A stretch of 64,000 nt of DNA from Nocardia sienata NBRC 100364 (GTDB lineage: Bacteria; Actinomycetota; Actinomycetes; Mycobacteriales; Mycobacteriaceae), in assembly GCF_001613205.1 (NCBI RefSeq), contig NZ_BDBX01000003.1, forward strand, positions 186,001 through 250,000, given 5' to 3'. The position numbers and the translations under genes are program-made. Position 1 is the stretch's first letter. Every line of letters begins with the position of its first letter. Below, in pieces: positions 52,122 to 61,635 of the stretch. Below the pieces are notes generated by a model. The model ran no database searches. It was not told where the DNA came from and saw only the letters and a program-made list of their open reading frames with translations.

Positions 52122-54329
52122 TCACCGTTCGTCCGGCCGTCCCGAGGCCGGGACGGGGGTCCCGGTGTCGTCGGTGAGCCCGCGCAGTGCCGACGGCAAC
52201 GGCCGCCGGTGCAGGACACCGAGCCGCTGGGTGGCCCGGGTGAGGGCCACGTACAGTTCGGCCGCGCCCCGCGGCCCGTCGGCGAGGATCCGTTCCGGCT
52301 CCACGACGAGAACGGCGTCGAACTCGAGACCTTTGGTCGCCGACGCGGCGACCGCACCGGCCACATCCGGTGGGCCGATCACAACGCTGGTGCCTTCGCG
52401 GCCGGCTTCCGCTGCGACGAACTCGGCCACGGCGTGCGGCAATTCTTCCTCGGTCACCTGCCTGGACCACGGCCGGACCCCGCACGCGCGCACCGACTCC
52501 GGTGGCTCGATACCGGGCGCGAATTCGGCCAGTACCGCGGCGGCGACGGTCATGATCTCCGCAGGAGTGCGGTAGTTCACCGTCAGCGACCGGTACACCC
52601 ATCGGTCCGCCACGTACGGCCGTAATACCGAATCCCACGACCGCGCACCCGCCGCCGACCGGCGTTGCGCGAGATCGCCGACGATGGTGAAGGACCGGCC
52701 CGGGCAGCGTCGCATCAGGACCCGCCAATCCATCTCGGACAGTTCCTGGGCCTCGTCGACCACCACGTGCCGATAGGTCCAGTTCCGGTCGGCGGCAGCG
52801 CGTTCGACGAGTTCGCGGGTATCGCGTTCGAGGAAGCGATCCGCCAGGTCCTCGGCGTAGAGCAGGTCCTGCGCGAACAGATGGTCCTCGTCGTCCATCA
52901 TGTCGGTGCGGTCGATCATGATGTCCAGCACGCCCGCGGCGTACTCGGCCTCGGCCCGGCGCGCACGCTCGGCGGCACGCTCGTCCGGCTCGCCCCCACC
53001 CAGCAGGTCGGCCAGTTCGTCGAGTAGTGGTATGTCCGAGACGGTCCAGGCCGCGCCGTCGACGCGGAACAGGGCCGGATCGGCGCCGGCCGCGCGCAAC
53101 CGTTCACAGGACGAGTACAGCGACGACAGCACCTCGTGCGGGGTCAGGACCGGCCAGAGCAGGTCCAGAGCCTCGGTGAAGGCGGAGCTGTCCGCGAGTT
53201 CGGCGATCAGATCCTTGCGCAGGTCTTCCCATGCCGCTTTGTCGGCGCGGGTCAGCCATCCCCGGCCGATCCGGCCGATCGCCCGTTCGGTGAGCACGTA
53301 GGTGACGATCTCGCGGAAGACCGCCCGGGCCTCGTTGTGCGGCAGTTCGCTCGCCCGCGCCTCCTCCCGTGCCCATTCGGCGGTTCCGGCATCGATGCGC
53401 ACCGTCACACCCGCCAGTTCGATCGGCAGCGGTTGTTCCGGGAGCCGCTGCCGGTCGGCGATCGCCGCGATGAGCACGTCCAGGATCCGCAGTGACCCCT
53501 TGGCCCGCGCCGCCTGCGGGGCGTCCTCGGCCGTGACCCGCAGGCCGGGTACGAGGTCACCGGTGGTCGTGAAGACCACATCGGATTCGCCGAGCGAGGG
53601 CAGCACCCGGCCGATGTGGTTCAGGAAGGCCGGGTTGGGCCCGACGACCAGGACACCGTGGCGCGCGATCCGATCCCGCTGCGTATAGAGGAGATACGCG
53701 ACACGGTGCAGCGCGACCACGGTCTTGCCGGTACCCGGACCGCCTTCGATGACCAGCACACCGGGGTGGTCGAGCCGGATGATCTCGTCTTGTTCCGCCT
53801 GGATCGTGGCGACGATATCGCGCATCCCCTCGCCTCGCGGCGCGGCGATCGCCGCCAGCAGGGCGGCATCGCCACGTTCGTCGCCTCCGGGACGGCCCAA
53901 TACCTCGTCGGTGAACTCGACCAGCCGGCGCCGGCGGCAATGGAACTGGCGGCGTCGCCGCATGTTCTCCGGGCTGGCGGCGGTCGCGATGTAGAACGCG
54001 CGTGCGGCCGGTGCCCGCCAGTCCAACAGCAGGGGTTCGTACTCGTTCGTTTCGTCGTACAGGCCGATCCGCCCGATATAGGAAACCTCGCCCGCTACCG
54101 AATCCAATCGGCCGAAACACAGCGTGTTGTCCGCCACGTCCAATCGCTTCACTTCTTTGGCCAGCGCCCGGACCTCGGCATCACGTTCCAGCAGCGTGGT
54201 GCCGTTCCCGCGCAACGCCGCGTGGTACCTCTCCTTCGCCCGGGCGCGTTCGGCATCGAGCCGCGCGTAGAGCCCGTCCACGTAGAGCCGTTCGGACTTC
54301 AGCTCGTCTGCGTACCCGTGTTCCGGCAC
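52122..54329 (-). CDS. helR: HelR-type RNA polymerase-associated helicase (HelD family)
   Basis: A 735-residue UvrD-like superfamily-1 motor that binds RNA polymerase. An N-terminal coiled coil (residues ~8-65, ELKSERLYVDGLYARLDAERAR region) precedes the DWRAPAARAFY 1A segment, Walker A GGPGTGKT, a HelD-specific insertion, the Walker B VVVDEAQEL and motif VI VALTRATQRLG. In actinomycetes HelR frees polymerase from rifamycin and gives resistance; the assignment is strengthened by a rifamycin-associated element 89 nt upstream. The GTG at 54329 has GAGGG 5 nt before it. Predicted to be induced by rifamycins and to act in the nucleoid. A housekeeping HelD is the alternative. Confidence 0.88.
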   Translation of the reverse strand: MPEHGYADELKSERLYVDGLYARLDAERARAKERYHAALRGNGTTLLERDAEVRALAKEVKRLDVADNTLCFGRLDSVAGEVSYIGRIGLYDETNEYEPLLLDWRAPAARAFYIATAASPENMRRRRQFHCRRRRLVEFTDEVLGRPGGDERGDAALLAAIAAPRGEGMRDIVATIQAEQDEIIRLDHPGVLVIEGGPGTGKTVVALHRVAYLLYTQRDRIARHGVLVVGPNPAFLNHIGRVLPSLGESDVVFTTTGDLVPGLRVTAEDAPQAARAKGSLRILDVLIAAIADRQRLPEQPLPIELAGVTVRIDAGTAEWAREEARASELPHNEARAVFREIVTYVLTERAIGRIGRGWLTRADKAAWEDLRKDLIAELADSSAFTEALDLLWPVLTPHEVLSSLYSSCERLRAAGADPALFRVDGAAWTVSDIPLLDELADLLGGGEPDERAAERARRAEAEYAAGVLDIMIDRTDMMDDEDHLFAQDLLYAEDLADRFLERDTRELVERAAADRNWTYRHVVVDEAQELSEMDWRVLMRRCPGRSFTIVGDLAQRRSAAGARSWDSVLRPYVADRWVYRSLTVNYRTPAEIMTVAAAVLAEFAPGIEPPESVRACGVRPWSRQVTEEELPHAVAEFVAAEAGREGTSVVIGPPDVAGAVAASATKGLEFDAVLVVEPERILADGPRGAAELYVALTRATQRLGVLHRRPLPSALRGLTDDTGTPVPASGRPDER

Positions 54330-54417
54330 AAGCCCTCATTTCGTTCGGCGATCGCCGCGTTCTCGCGGCGGCGGCTGCCCGTCCCGGCTTCCGACCGGAC
54401 GATTCTGCGGCATCACC

Positions 54418-54438
54418 GGGGCCTTGCCGCAAGGCCCC
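54418..54438. promoter_or_regulatory. Rifamycin-associated element (RAE)
   Basis: Inverted repeat with 10-nt arms GGGGCCTTGC / GCAAGGCCCC around one C. It closely matches the RAE consensus I remember (GGGGCTTGCGGCAAGGCCC), found before rifamycin-resistance genes in actinomycetes and needed for induction by rifamycins. It lies 89 nt before helR and just downstream of a promoter-like sequence, so it would overlap the start of transcription. Confidence 0.85.
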
Positions 54439-54444
54439 GGGTGC

Positions 54445-54474
54445 GCTATAGATTGAGGGTGGAAGGGACTGAAA
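54445..54474 (-). promoter_or_regulatory. Candidate helR promoter
   Basis: On the minus strand TTTCAG (54474-54469), 18 nt, then TATAGC (54450-54445), followed after 6 nt by the RAE. A weak match to -35/-10 boxes, supported by position only. Confidence 0.4.
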
Positions 54475-54729
54475 AGGTCTCTTCTCTATCGGCTTGGTCT
54501 GCCGCACTCGTTCCGTTGGTCCGCCCACCCGAACGCGATTCCTCGATCCGCCCTGGATGTCGCCCGTGCCCGACCGGAGACAACAGTGGGTTCCGCGGCA
54601 CGGCCCCGAGGAGCGGGCCGCCCGGTGAGTGTCGAGCCTGCGGCACCGGGGGAGTACCGCACGCCGGCGCATTCCTCGCCGAGCCGGGGCGCCGCCCCCC
54701 GCCACGTCGTCCGAGTGCGCTGCCCGCCT

Positions 54730-55566
54730 CTACTGCCCGGCGGCCTGCGGCGGCACCAGGCGCAGCGTCCGACCGGAGGCGGGAGCGCGGGTCACGAGCC
54801 AGACCACCACGCTCTGCTCCTGTCCGCTTTCCAGGGTTTCGAACGGTACGTCGGCCGCACCCAGCTGTGGGTGGTCGAAGCGCAGGATCGGCGTCACCGG
54901 CCGGCCCTGGCCCTGCGGACGCCAGCGCGCCGCGAACTCGGGAATCCTGTGCAGGGTGTCAACGGTGTCCCGCAGACCGGCATCGCCGGGCCAGCGCAGA
55001 CTCGCGCGACGCAGGGTCTCGGCGAAGGTATCGGCGGCCTCGGTCCAGTTGCGCAGCGTTTTCCGTGCCATCGGATGCCCGTAGACGTAGTGGGCGAGAT
55101 TCACCGTGTCCCGGTCGTCCAGGAGACCCAGTGGTGTGACGAAATCCTCCCAGGCGGCGTTCCAGCTCAGCACGTTCAGGCGTCTGCCCAGCACGAACGC
55201 CGCGGTGGGCGCCAGGGCACGCAGCACCGCCTCGATCGTCTCGGGGACCCGGTCCTGCTCGTCGGTGGGTTCCGGACAGCGCGACTCGTTGCTGCTGGTC
55301 AACGCGAGCCAGCCGAAGGTGCCGCGCTCCCGTTCGTCGAGCAGCAGGGCGGTGGCCAGTGCTTCCACGACCGCTATCGAGGGATTGGTGTCCCGGCCCT
55401 GTTCGAGCCGGGCCAGGTAGTCGGCACTGACGCCGGCCCGGACGGCCACCTCCTCGCGCCGCAGACCCGGGGTGCGTCGGCGACCGCCCGCGGGTAGTCC
55501 GATATCGCTGGGTCGCAGTTCGGCGCGGCGTCTGACCAGGAACTCCGCGAATGCGCTTCGGGTCAT
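54730..55566 (-). CDS. XRE-family regulator with MmyB-like ligand-binding domain
   Basis: A 278-residue transcription factor. Residues ~1-75 hold the helix-turn-helix (RRTPGLRREEVAVRAGVSADYLARLEQGRD) and residues ~105-265 an MmyB-like PAS-type domain with LSWNAAW and the HPxLG-like region near the end, thought to bind fatty acids in known members. It is divergent from the YceI gene, which in actinomycetes is a common arrangement; the target is probably that gene and itself, through the palindrome at 55638. Confidence 0.88.
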   Translation of the reverse strand: MTRSAFAEFLVRRRAELRPSDIGLPAGGRRRTPGLRREEVAVRAGVSADYLARLEQGRDTNPSIAVVEALATALLLDERERGTFGWLALTSSNESRCPEPTDEQDRVPETIEAVLRALAPTAAFVLGRRLNVLSWNAAWEDFVTPLGLLDDRDTVNLAHYVYGHPMARKTLRNWTEAADTFAETLRRASLRWPGDAGLRDTVDTLHRIPEFAARWRPQGQGRPVTPILRFDHPQLGAADVPFETLESGQEQSVVVWLVTRAPASGRTLRLVPPQAAGQ

Positions 55567-55637
55567 AGGACCATCGTGCCCTGTTCCGGTCCGCGCAGCC
55601 GCGCCTTGTCAGGTCCAGGATAACGGGGGTCTGGTAA

Positions 55638-55653
55638 CCGGACCCGGGTCCGG
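55638..55653. promoter_or_regulatory. Perfect 16-bp palindrome before the YceI gene
   Basis: CCGGACCCGGGTCCGG lies 14 nt before the YceI start and 71 nt before the divergent XRE regulator. A plausible operator for that regulator; in GC-rich DNA such palindromes also arise by chance. Confidence 0.45.
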
Positions 55654-55667
55654 CGATGGTCGATGGC

Positions 55668-56219
55668 ATGACCACACCATCGGAAACCACCAGTACCACC
55701 CCCGCTCTGCGTCCCGGGGCCTGGACGCTAGACACCGCGCACTCCTCGGTCGCGTTCACCGTGCGGCATCTCGGTATCGCCAAGGTGCGTGGGGGTTTCA
55801 CCCGTTTCGAGACGGAGTTCGTCGTGGACGAATCCGGCGCCGCGACCCTGAGCGCGACGGTCCACCTCGATTCGTTCGATACCGGCAACCCCGACCGGGA
55901 CGCCCATGTACGCGCCGCGGATTTCCTCGATGTCGCCAACCGCCCGACTCTGACCTTCCGGGCCGTCGAACCGGTCCGCATCGCCGAATCGTTCACCGTG
56001 GTGGGCGAGGCCACTCTGGGCCGGGTCACCCGGCCGGTCACCCTGGACGTCGAGTGGGGCGGGGTCGGCGACTTCGGTCCCAGCGGCGAAAGGCACGCCG
56101 GGTTCTCTGCGACCGGCACCATCAAACGTACGGAGTTCGGTGTCGGTGGACCCCTGCCCGGGATGTTGAGCGATGCGGTGAAGATCGAACTGGAGATCCA
56201 GCTCATCGAGCCGAAGTAG
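55668..56219 (+). CDS. YceI-family lipocalin-like protein
   Basis: A 183-residue protein of the YceI/TT1927b family, beta-barrels that bind isoprenoid-type lipids. Signature segments: WTLDTAHSSVAFTVRHLGIAKVRG, FDTGNPDRDAHVRAADFLDV, TFRA and the end KRTEFGVGG. No signal peptide, so cytoplasmic, unlike E. coli YceI. ATG 55668 (MTTPSETT) is preferred; an in-frame ATG at 55656 is the alternative. Probably controlled by the divergent XRE/MmyB regulator; physiological role unknown. Confidence 0.9.
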   Translation: MTTPSETTSTTPALRPGAWTLDTAHSSVAFTVRHLGIAKVRGGFTRFETEFVVDESGAATLSATVHLDSFDTGNPDRDAHVRAADFLDVANRPTLTFRAVEPVRIAESFTVVGEATLGRVTRPVTLDVEWGGVGDFGPSGERHAGFSATGTIKRTEFGVGGPLPGMLSDAVKIELEIQLIEPK

Positions 56220-56397
56220 GTCGGAGCCAGACCACCGCCGCGGTACCGAGCCGCTGCCGGCGGGCCGGACGTAGCGGGCGTCCGGCTCGCCACGGCTCCC
56301 ATGCGCTGCCTGTGCTCGCTTTTCCATCCCCTGCGGCCGACACCGACCTCATCGCCGAGCTCGAGCGACATGCGAACGATGCGGCCGAGGGCCGGCC

Positions 56398-57000
56398 TCA
56401 GCCGAGCACGGTGCGCTCCCGGCGCAGCACGGCCCGGGCCAGCTCGGCGGGCGTCCCCGCGGTGGTGTCGACCACCGTGTCATAGGGGTGGCCGTGCTCG
56501 TGGACGATGGGCAGGTGGCCCCGCGCCAACCCGGCCGGGTGGCCGCGCGCCAGTTCCCGTCGGTCGGCGACAGCCGGCGGGCAGGTGACGCGGACCAGTT
56601 GGACCTCCAGGCCGGACAGGGCGTCCAGCCACATCGGTAACAGATCCGGGGTCAGCAACATCTCGTCGACGACCAGGTGATCGCCGCCGTGGGCGAACGC
56701 GGCGGCCGCGGTACACGCCGAGCGCAACATCCGGCGCCCGACGCCGCCGTAGCGGATGACCACCGACGACCGGCCCCGCGCGTCGTGGCCGGTGCGGTCG
56801 TACCAGAAGCCGTCGCGGCTGCGTGGACCGTCCCGCCCACCACCCCAGTTCGGCGGAACCAACCCGAACAAGGTGTCGATTCCCCAGTAGACGAAGGGAA
56901 TATCGCTCTCGTCCTGGATGGCCCGGGCCAGCGTCGTCTTACCGGAGCTCGAAGTTCCGTTGAGGAAGATGACCCGGGAGGGGAGTTCGTGACTGCGCAC
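56398..57000 (-). CDS. Chloramphenicol-phosphotransferase-like kinase
   Basis: A 200-residue P-loop protein. Walker A is FLNGTSSSGKTTL near the N-terminus, followed by the family segment VYWGIDTLFGLVP with the Asp at the position of the catalytic base in chloramphenicol 3-O-phosphotransferase, and VVDEMLL. Many members do not act on chloramphenicol, so the substrate is open. The GTG at 57000 is chosen because the conserved domain starts just after it; the frame continues to 57081 and no ribosome site decides. Divergent from ilvD. Confidence 0.78.
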   Translation of the reverse strand: MRSHELPSRVIFLNGTSSSGKTTLARAIQDESDIPFVYWGIDTLFGLVPPNWGGGRDGPRSRDGFWYDRTGHDARGRSSVVIRYGGVGRRMLRSACTAAAAFAHGGDHLVVDEMLLTPDLLPMWLDALSGLEVQLVRVTCPPAVADRRELARGHPAGLARGHLPIVHEHGHPYDTVVDTTAGTPAELARAVLRRERTVLG

Positions 57001-57156
57001 CGGAGCACGGTAACCCTGCGGCCCCGGAGTTTCCGGGAGATGCCCGGCCCGTGACCCCGAGATCCGGCAGGGCGCCGCCACCTGCCCATGGGGAAGACGG
57101 GCGGTCGCCGGGCGTGGTCCGGCGGTGTTCCGGGGACGTTGGAGGATGATGGCCCC

Positions 57157-58863
57157 GTGGCTTCCGAACCGAATGCTCCCGATATGAAACCCCGCAGCCG
57201 CGATGTCACCGACGGGCTGGAGAAGACCGCGGCGCGCGGCATGCTGCGCGCGGTCGGTATGGGCGACGACGACTGGGATAAGGCCCAGATCGGCGTGGCC
57301 TCCTCATGGAACGAGATCACGCCGTGCAACTTGTCGCTCGACCGGCTCGCCGGCGGATGCAAGGACGGCGTATTCGCCGCCGGTGGCTTCCCGATGCAGT
57401 TCGGCACCATCTCGGTCTCCGACGGCATCTCCATGGGGCACGAGGGAATGCACTTCTCCCTCGTCTCACGCGAGGTGATCGCCGACAGCGTGGAAACCGT
57501 GATGCAGGCCGAACGGCTGGACGGGTCGGTGCTGCTCGCGGGTTGCGACAAATCCCTGCCCGGCATGCTGATGGCCGCGGCGCGGCTGAACCTGGCCAGC
57601 GTGTTCCTCTATGCCGGTTCCATCCTGCCCGGTATCGCGAAACTCTCCGACGGCAGCGAACGCGAGGTGACCATCATCGATGCCTTCGAGGCGGTGGGAG
57701 CCTGTTCGCGCGGCCTCATGAGCCGGGCGGATGTGGATGCGATCGAGCGGGCCATCTGCCCCGGTGAGGGCGCCTGCGGCGGAATGTATACCGCGAATAC
57801 GATGGCGAGCGCGGCCGAAGCGCTGGGAATGTCGCTGCCTGGTAGCGCGGCGCCGCCGGCCACCGATCGCCGGCGCGACGGCTATGCCCGGCGAAGCGGA
57901 CAGGCCGTGGTGGAACTGATTCGGCGCGGGATCACCACCTCCGACATCCTGACCCACGAGGCGTTCGAGAACGCCATCGCGGTGGTCATGGCCTTCGGCG
58001 GATCCACCAACGCCGTCCTGCATCTGCTGGCGATCGCACACGAGGCCGGGGTCGCGCTGAGCCTCGACGATTTCGCCCGGGTCGGCCGGCGTGTCCCGCA
58101 CCTGGCCGATGTGAAACCCTTCGGCCGCCACGTGATGACCGATATCGACCGGGTGGGCGGTGTCCCGGTGCTGATGAAAGCGCTGCTGGACGCCGGACTC
58201 TTGCACGGCGACTGTCTCACCGTCACGGGCCGGACGGTGGCCGAGAACCTGGCCGATATCGCGCCGCCCGATCCGGACGGCAAGGTAGTGCGCGCGCTGT
58301 CGGCGCCCATCCATCCGACCGGTGGTATCACCATCCTGCACGGTTCGCTCGCGCCCGGTGGAGCAGTGGTCAAATCGGCCGGTTTCGAATCCGATGTCTT
58401 CGAGGGCACCGCCCGGGTTTTCGACCGGGAGCGGGCTGCGATGGACGCCTTGGAAGACGGCACCATCTCGGCAGGTGACGTGGTGGTCATCCGCTACGAG
58501 GGGCCCAAGGGCGGTCCCGGGATGCGGGAGATGCTGGCCATCACGGCGGCGATCAAAGGCGCCGGCCTCGGTAAGGATGTCCTGCTGCTGACCGATGGAC
58601 GATTCTCCGGTGGTACCACCGGTCTGTGTGTCGGTCATGTGGCCCCGGAGGCGGTCGACGGCGGCCCGATCGCGTTCGTCTGTGACGGTGACCGTATCCG
58701 CCTCGACGTCGGCGCGGGGACCTTGGACCTGCTCGTGGATCCGGCGACGCTCACCGGCCGCGGTGAAGGTTGGGCGCCGTTGCCGCCCCGCTACACCCGC
58801 GGGGTGCTCGCCAAGTATTCGCGGCTGGTGGGCTCGGCCTCGAATGGGGCCGTATGCGATTGA
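57157..58863 (+). CDS. ilvD: Dihydroxy-acid dehydratase
   Basis: A 568-residue enzyme of valine, leucine and isoleucine synthesis: dehydrates 2,3-dihydroxy-isovalerate and -methylvalerate to the 2-oxo acids. The Fe-S cysteines are in ITPCN (C57), AGCDKSLPG (C130) and [14 protein letters not shown] (C207), and TDGRFSGGT is present. Length is usual. The GTG at 57157 has GGAGG 11 nt upstream; the ATG at 57184 has no ribosome site, and the residues between are not conserved, so the start could be either. Not clustered with ilvB, ilvN or ilvC here. Confidence 0.93.
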   Translation: MASEPNAPDMKPRSRDVTDGLEKTAARGMLRAVGMGDDDWDKAQIGVASSWNEITPCNLSLDRLAGGCKDGVFAAGGFPMQFGTISVSDGISMGHEGMHFSLVSREVIADSVETVMQAERLDGSVLLAGCDKSLPGMLMAAARLNLASVFLYAGSILPGIAKLSDGSEREVTIIDAFEAVGACSRGLMSRADVDAIERAICPGEGACGGMYTANTMASAAEALGMSLPGSAAPPATDRRRDGYARRSGQAVVELIRRGITTSDILTHEAFENAIAVVMAFGGSTNAVLHLLAIAHEAGVALSLDDFARVGRRVPHLADVKPFGRHVMTDIDRVGGVPVLMKALLDAGLLHGDCLTVTGRTVAENLADIAPPDPDGKVVRALSAPIHPTGGITILHGSLAPGGAVVKSAGFESDVFEGTARVFDRERAAMDALEDGTISAGDVVVIRYEGPKGGPGMREMLAITAAIKGAGLGKDVLLLTDGRFSGGTTGLCVGHVAPEAVDGGPIAFVCDGDRIRLDVGAGTLDLLVDPATLTGRGEGWAPLPPRYTRGVLAKYSRLVGSASNGAVCD

Positions 58864-58958
58864 GGCGGTAGGGGATTCGGCCGTGGACGGAGTTCGGGGG
58901 CGGGCCCACGGGTAGGCTCGTCGTGGACGCTCAGAGACACCACGAACCGGGGGTGACC

Positions 58959-60191
58959 ATGACGACGAAGAGCGCCGACACAGTAGGCGGACTGATGTCC
59001 GCGCTCACCACACCGGCCGGCCAGGCCGATCCCTATCCGCTGTACCGGGAGCTTCGCGAACTCGGTCCCGCCGCCCACACTCCGGACGGGACACTCGTGG
59101 TGAGCGGTTACCGGCTCGCCGCCACTCTCGTGCGCGACCATCGGCTGCTGAAGCGGCCGGAACACGGACTCGCCGCCGCCGGGTTCGCCGACTGGCGCGA
59201 ACATCCGGGGCTGCGCCTGATGTTCACCAGCATGCTGGTGCGCAATCCACCCGATCACACCCGGCTGCGAAGGCTGGTATCCGGCGCTTTCACCGCGCGG
59301 CGGGTGGCCGGGCTGCGCCGGGCGATCGCCCGCACCGTCGACCGGTTGCTCGGCGATCTGGCCGGTCCGGACCCGGTGGATTTCGTCGACGCGTTCGCGT
59401 TCCCGTTGCCGGTCACCGTGATCGGTGAGCTGCTCGGGGTGCCCGAAGCCGATCGGCTCCGGTTCCAGCCGCTGGTGCGGGACTGGGCGGGGGTGCTCGA
59501 TCTACTGGACGCTCCGGGTGTCGCCAGAGCCGACGACGCGGCCGCCGAGATCAGCGACTATCTGCGCGAGCTGGCCGCGCGGCGGCGCCGGGAGCCGCGC
59601 GAGGACCTGCTGTCGGCCCTGGTCGTCCCGGCCGCCGACGGCGCGCGCCTGGACGACGACGAACTGATCACCATGGCGGCCCTGCTGTTCGCCGCGGGGT
59701 TCGAGACCACCACCGGGTTGCTCGCCAACGGTCTGGTCGCACTGCTTCAGAATCCCGGCCAGGCGACCCTGCTGCGGGAGAACCCCGAACTGGCCGGTCC
59801 GGCGACCGAGGAGCTGCTGCGCTACGACTCACCGGTACAGCTGCTCACCTCCCGCACCGCGCCGGAGGAACTCTCCGGCGGCGGTCACACCCTGCCCGCC
59901 GGACAGCGCGTCGTCCTGTTGCTGGGCGCGGCCAACCGTGATCCCGAGGTCTTCTCCGAACCGGACACACTGCGCTTGGACCGTGCGGGCGAACCGCCCC
60001 TGTCGTTCGGCGGCGGCGTGCACTACTGCCTGGGCGCGCCGCTGGCCCGGCTGGAGGCCCAGCTCGCCTTTCCTGCCCTGCTGCGCGCGTTTCCGGGGCT
60101 GAGGCAGGCAGGTCCGGCGGTGGCGCGCAAGGGGCTCGCGCTGCACGGCCTGACCGCCCTGCCCGTCATCGCCGGACCACGGACCCGCTGA
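58959..60191 (+). CDS. Cytochrome P450
   Basis: A 410-residue soluble bacterial P450. I-helix FAAGFETTTGLL, the ExxR pair in TEELLRY, and heme-binding FGGGVHYCLGAPLAR with the axial Cys are all intact. Substrate unknown: CYP107/CYP125-like families cannot be separated by eye. ATG 58959 follows GGGGGTG by 2-3 nt; a GTG at 58923 is the alternative. No ferredoxin or ferredoxin reductase lies beside it. Convergent with the desaturase gene. Confidence 0.92.
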   Translation: MTTKSADTVGGLMSALTTPAGQADPYPLYRELRELGPAAHTPDGTLVVSGYRLAATLVRDHRLLKRPEHGLAAAGFADWREHPGLRLMFTSMLVRNPPDHTRLRRLVSGAFTARRVAGLRRAIARTVDRLLGDLAGPDPVDFVDAFAFPLPVTVIGELLGVPEADRLRFQPLVRDWAGVLDLLDAPGVARADDAAAEISDYLRELAARRRREPREDLLSALVVPAADGARLDDDELITMAALLFAAGFETTTGLLANGLVALLQNPGQATLLRENPELAGPATEELLRYDSPVQLLTSRTAPEELSGGGHTLPAGQRVVLLLGAANRDPEVFSEPDTLRLDRAGEPPLSFGGGVHYCLGAPLARLEAQLAFPALLRAFPGLRQAGPAVARKGLALHGLTALPVIAGPRTR

Positions 60192-60233
60192 CCGGCGCCT
60201 CGCGCCGAACCGGTCGACTGCGCGGGCCGGTGC

Positions 60234-61316
60234 CTATTCGGACCGTTCGGGCCCGGCCGAACGGCCGACCGTGTGCAGATGCCCGAGGGCCTGCGCATAG
60301 GAATCGAACAGGCCGGTCTCGCAGTAGGGCACGCCGATATCCGCGCAGTATTTCGCGACGATCGGCTGGGCCCGCCGCAGGTTCGGCCGGGGCATGGACG
60401 GGAACAAATGGTGTTCGATCTGGTAGTTGAGGCCGCCGAAGGCGGTATCGATCACGATCCCGCCGCGGACGTTACGGGAGGTGAGAACCTGGCGGCGCAG
60501 GTAGTCGGTCGTATCGCCGGCCGGGAGTACCGCCATACCTTTGTGGTTGGGTGCGAACGTGGTTCCCATATAGAGCCCGAACAAGCCCTGCTGTACGGCG
60601 ATGAAGCCGAGCGCGTGCAGGGGAGGCAGCACCAGGAAGACGACGGTCAGGTAGCCGACGGCGTGCGCGGCCAGCAGCGCGGCCTCCAGGCCGCGCCGGG
60701 GGATATCGCGCCGCACGATCGCCCGGACACTCGAGAAGTGCAGGCTGAGGCCTTCCAGGAGCAGCATCGGGAAGAAGAGCCAGCCCTGGTAGCGGAAGAT
60801 CACCCGGCGCAGGCCGCGCCCGGCGCGCGCCCGGACACTCGAATGCGCCAGCACACCCATGATGTCCGGATCGGCGTCCTCGGTATTGGGATGCGCGTGG
60901 TGACGGTTGTGGTTGCTCGTCCACCAGCCGATGCTCACGCCGATGGCGAGATTGCCGAAGATCGCCCCCAGTAGGAAGTCCGCCCGCCTACTGCCGGCGA
61001 TCTGCCGGTGTCCGGCGTCGTGACCGAGGAAGGCGAACTGAGCGAAGAGCGCGGCGAGGAAGGTCGCCGTGGCCAGCTGCCACCACGAGTCGCCGATCAG
61101 GACGAACGCGGTCCATCCGGCGGCCAGTGCCAGCAGTGCGGCTCCGCCCTTCCAGAGGTAGTACCGGGGGCGCCGGTCCAGCAGACCCGCATCGCGCACC
61201 TGCCGCAGCAGCACCGCGTAGTCGCTGTGGCGCGCGGGGCGGGCCGGGGCCTCGGGAGGTGCGGAGACCTCGATCCGGTCGACAGGAACAACATGTGTGG
61301 CGGCGTTTGCCGTCAT
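60234..61316 (-). CDS. Membrane fatty-acid desaturase
   Basis: A 360-residue integral diiron desaturase. The three His boxes are GHDAGH (H99-H103), NRHHAH (H136-H142) and QIEHH (Q299, H302, H303), separated by hydrophobic hairpins. The Q-x-x-H-H third box is that of front-end and linoleoyl-CoA-type desaturases such as mycobacterial DesA3 relatives. Introduces a double bond into acyl-CoA or lipid-linked chains at the membrane, with electrons from an unlinked reductase. The GAGGAA ribosome-site sequence lies unusually close to the ATG, so a start slightly downstream is possible. Confidence 0.9.
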   Translation of the reverse strand: MTANAATHVVPVDRIEVSAPPEAPARPARHSDYAVLLRQVRDAGLLDRRPRYYLWKGGAALLALAAGWTAFVLIGDSWWQLATATFLAALFAQFAFLGHDAGHRQIAGSRRADFLLGAIFGNLAIGVSIGWWTSNHNRHHAHPNTEDADPDIMGVLAHSSVRARAGRGLRRVIFRYQGWLFFPMLLLEGLSLHFSSVRAIVRRDIPRRGLEAALLAAHAVGYLTVVFLVLPPLHALGFIAVQQGLFGLYMGTTFAPNHKGMAVLPAGDTTDYLRRQVLTSRNVRGGIVIDTAFGGLNYQIEHHLFPSMPRPNLRRAQPIVAKYCADIGVPYCETGLFDSYAQALGHLHTVGRSAGPERSE

Positions 61317-61635
61317 TTCCTCACCGATCTGTGCACGGGTGTCGCTTCACCGGTCGACGGACCGGCATCATGCGGGCCTGTCGTCCTTGCCGACTTTCGC
61401 GTTCACCCTACCTGCGTCGCGGGCGCCTGGTTGCCCGGCCGGGGTAATCGGGCGAGCGTGCTCGCGGCCGTAGTGGAGGTGAGCTCGCCGGAGCGATTCC
61501 GTAGTCGGTGGGCTGATATCCCGATGGGCCGCGGTCCGCCGGAATCCACGACGGCACATGTGCCATCGGAGATGTTCACCGAAATCTGTCGCTGGGTAAT
61601 CCATCCGAGGTGGCGCCACTATCCGGGGAGGTATC
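61317..61635. other. Intergenic region upstream of desaturase and Cys/Gly-rich gene
   Basis: 319 nt between divergent genes. I see no credible coding sequence, no clear palindrome and no strong promoter match; it presumably holds both promoters. Confidence 0.4.

Larger units (their letters stand above)
54330..54729. other. 400-nt intergenic region upstream of helR
   Basis: Contains, on the helR side, a leader hairpin CGCCGCG-TTCT-CGCGGCG (54353-54370), the rifamycin-associated element and a promoter-like pair. From 54475 to 54729 I see no gene, promoter or clear repeat; it is the region downstream of nothing on the plus strand and the 3' flank of the minus-strand regulator lies beyond it. 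Confidence 0.5.
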
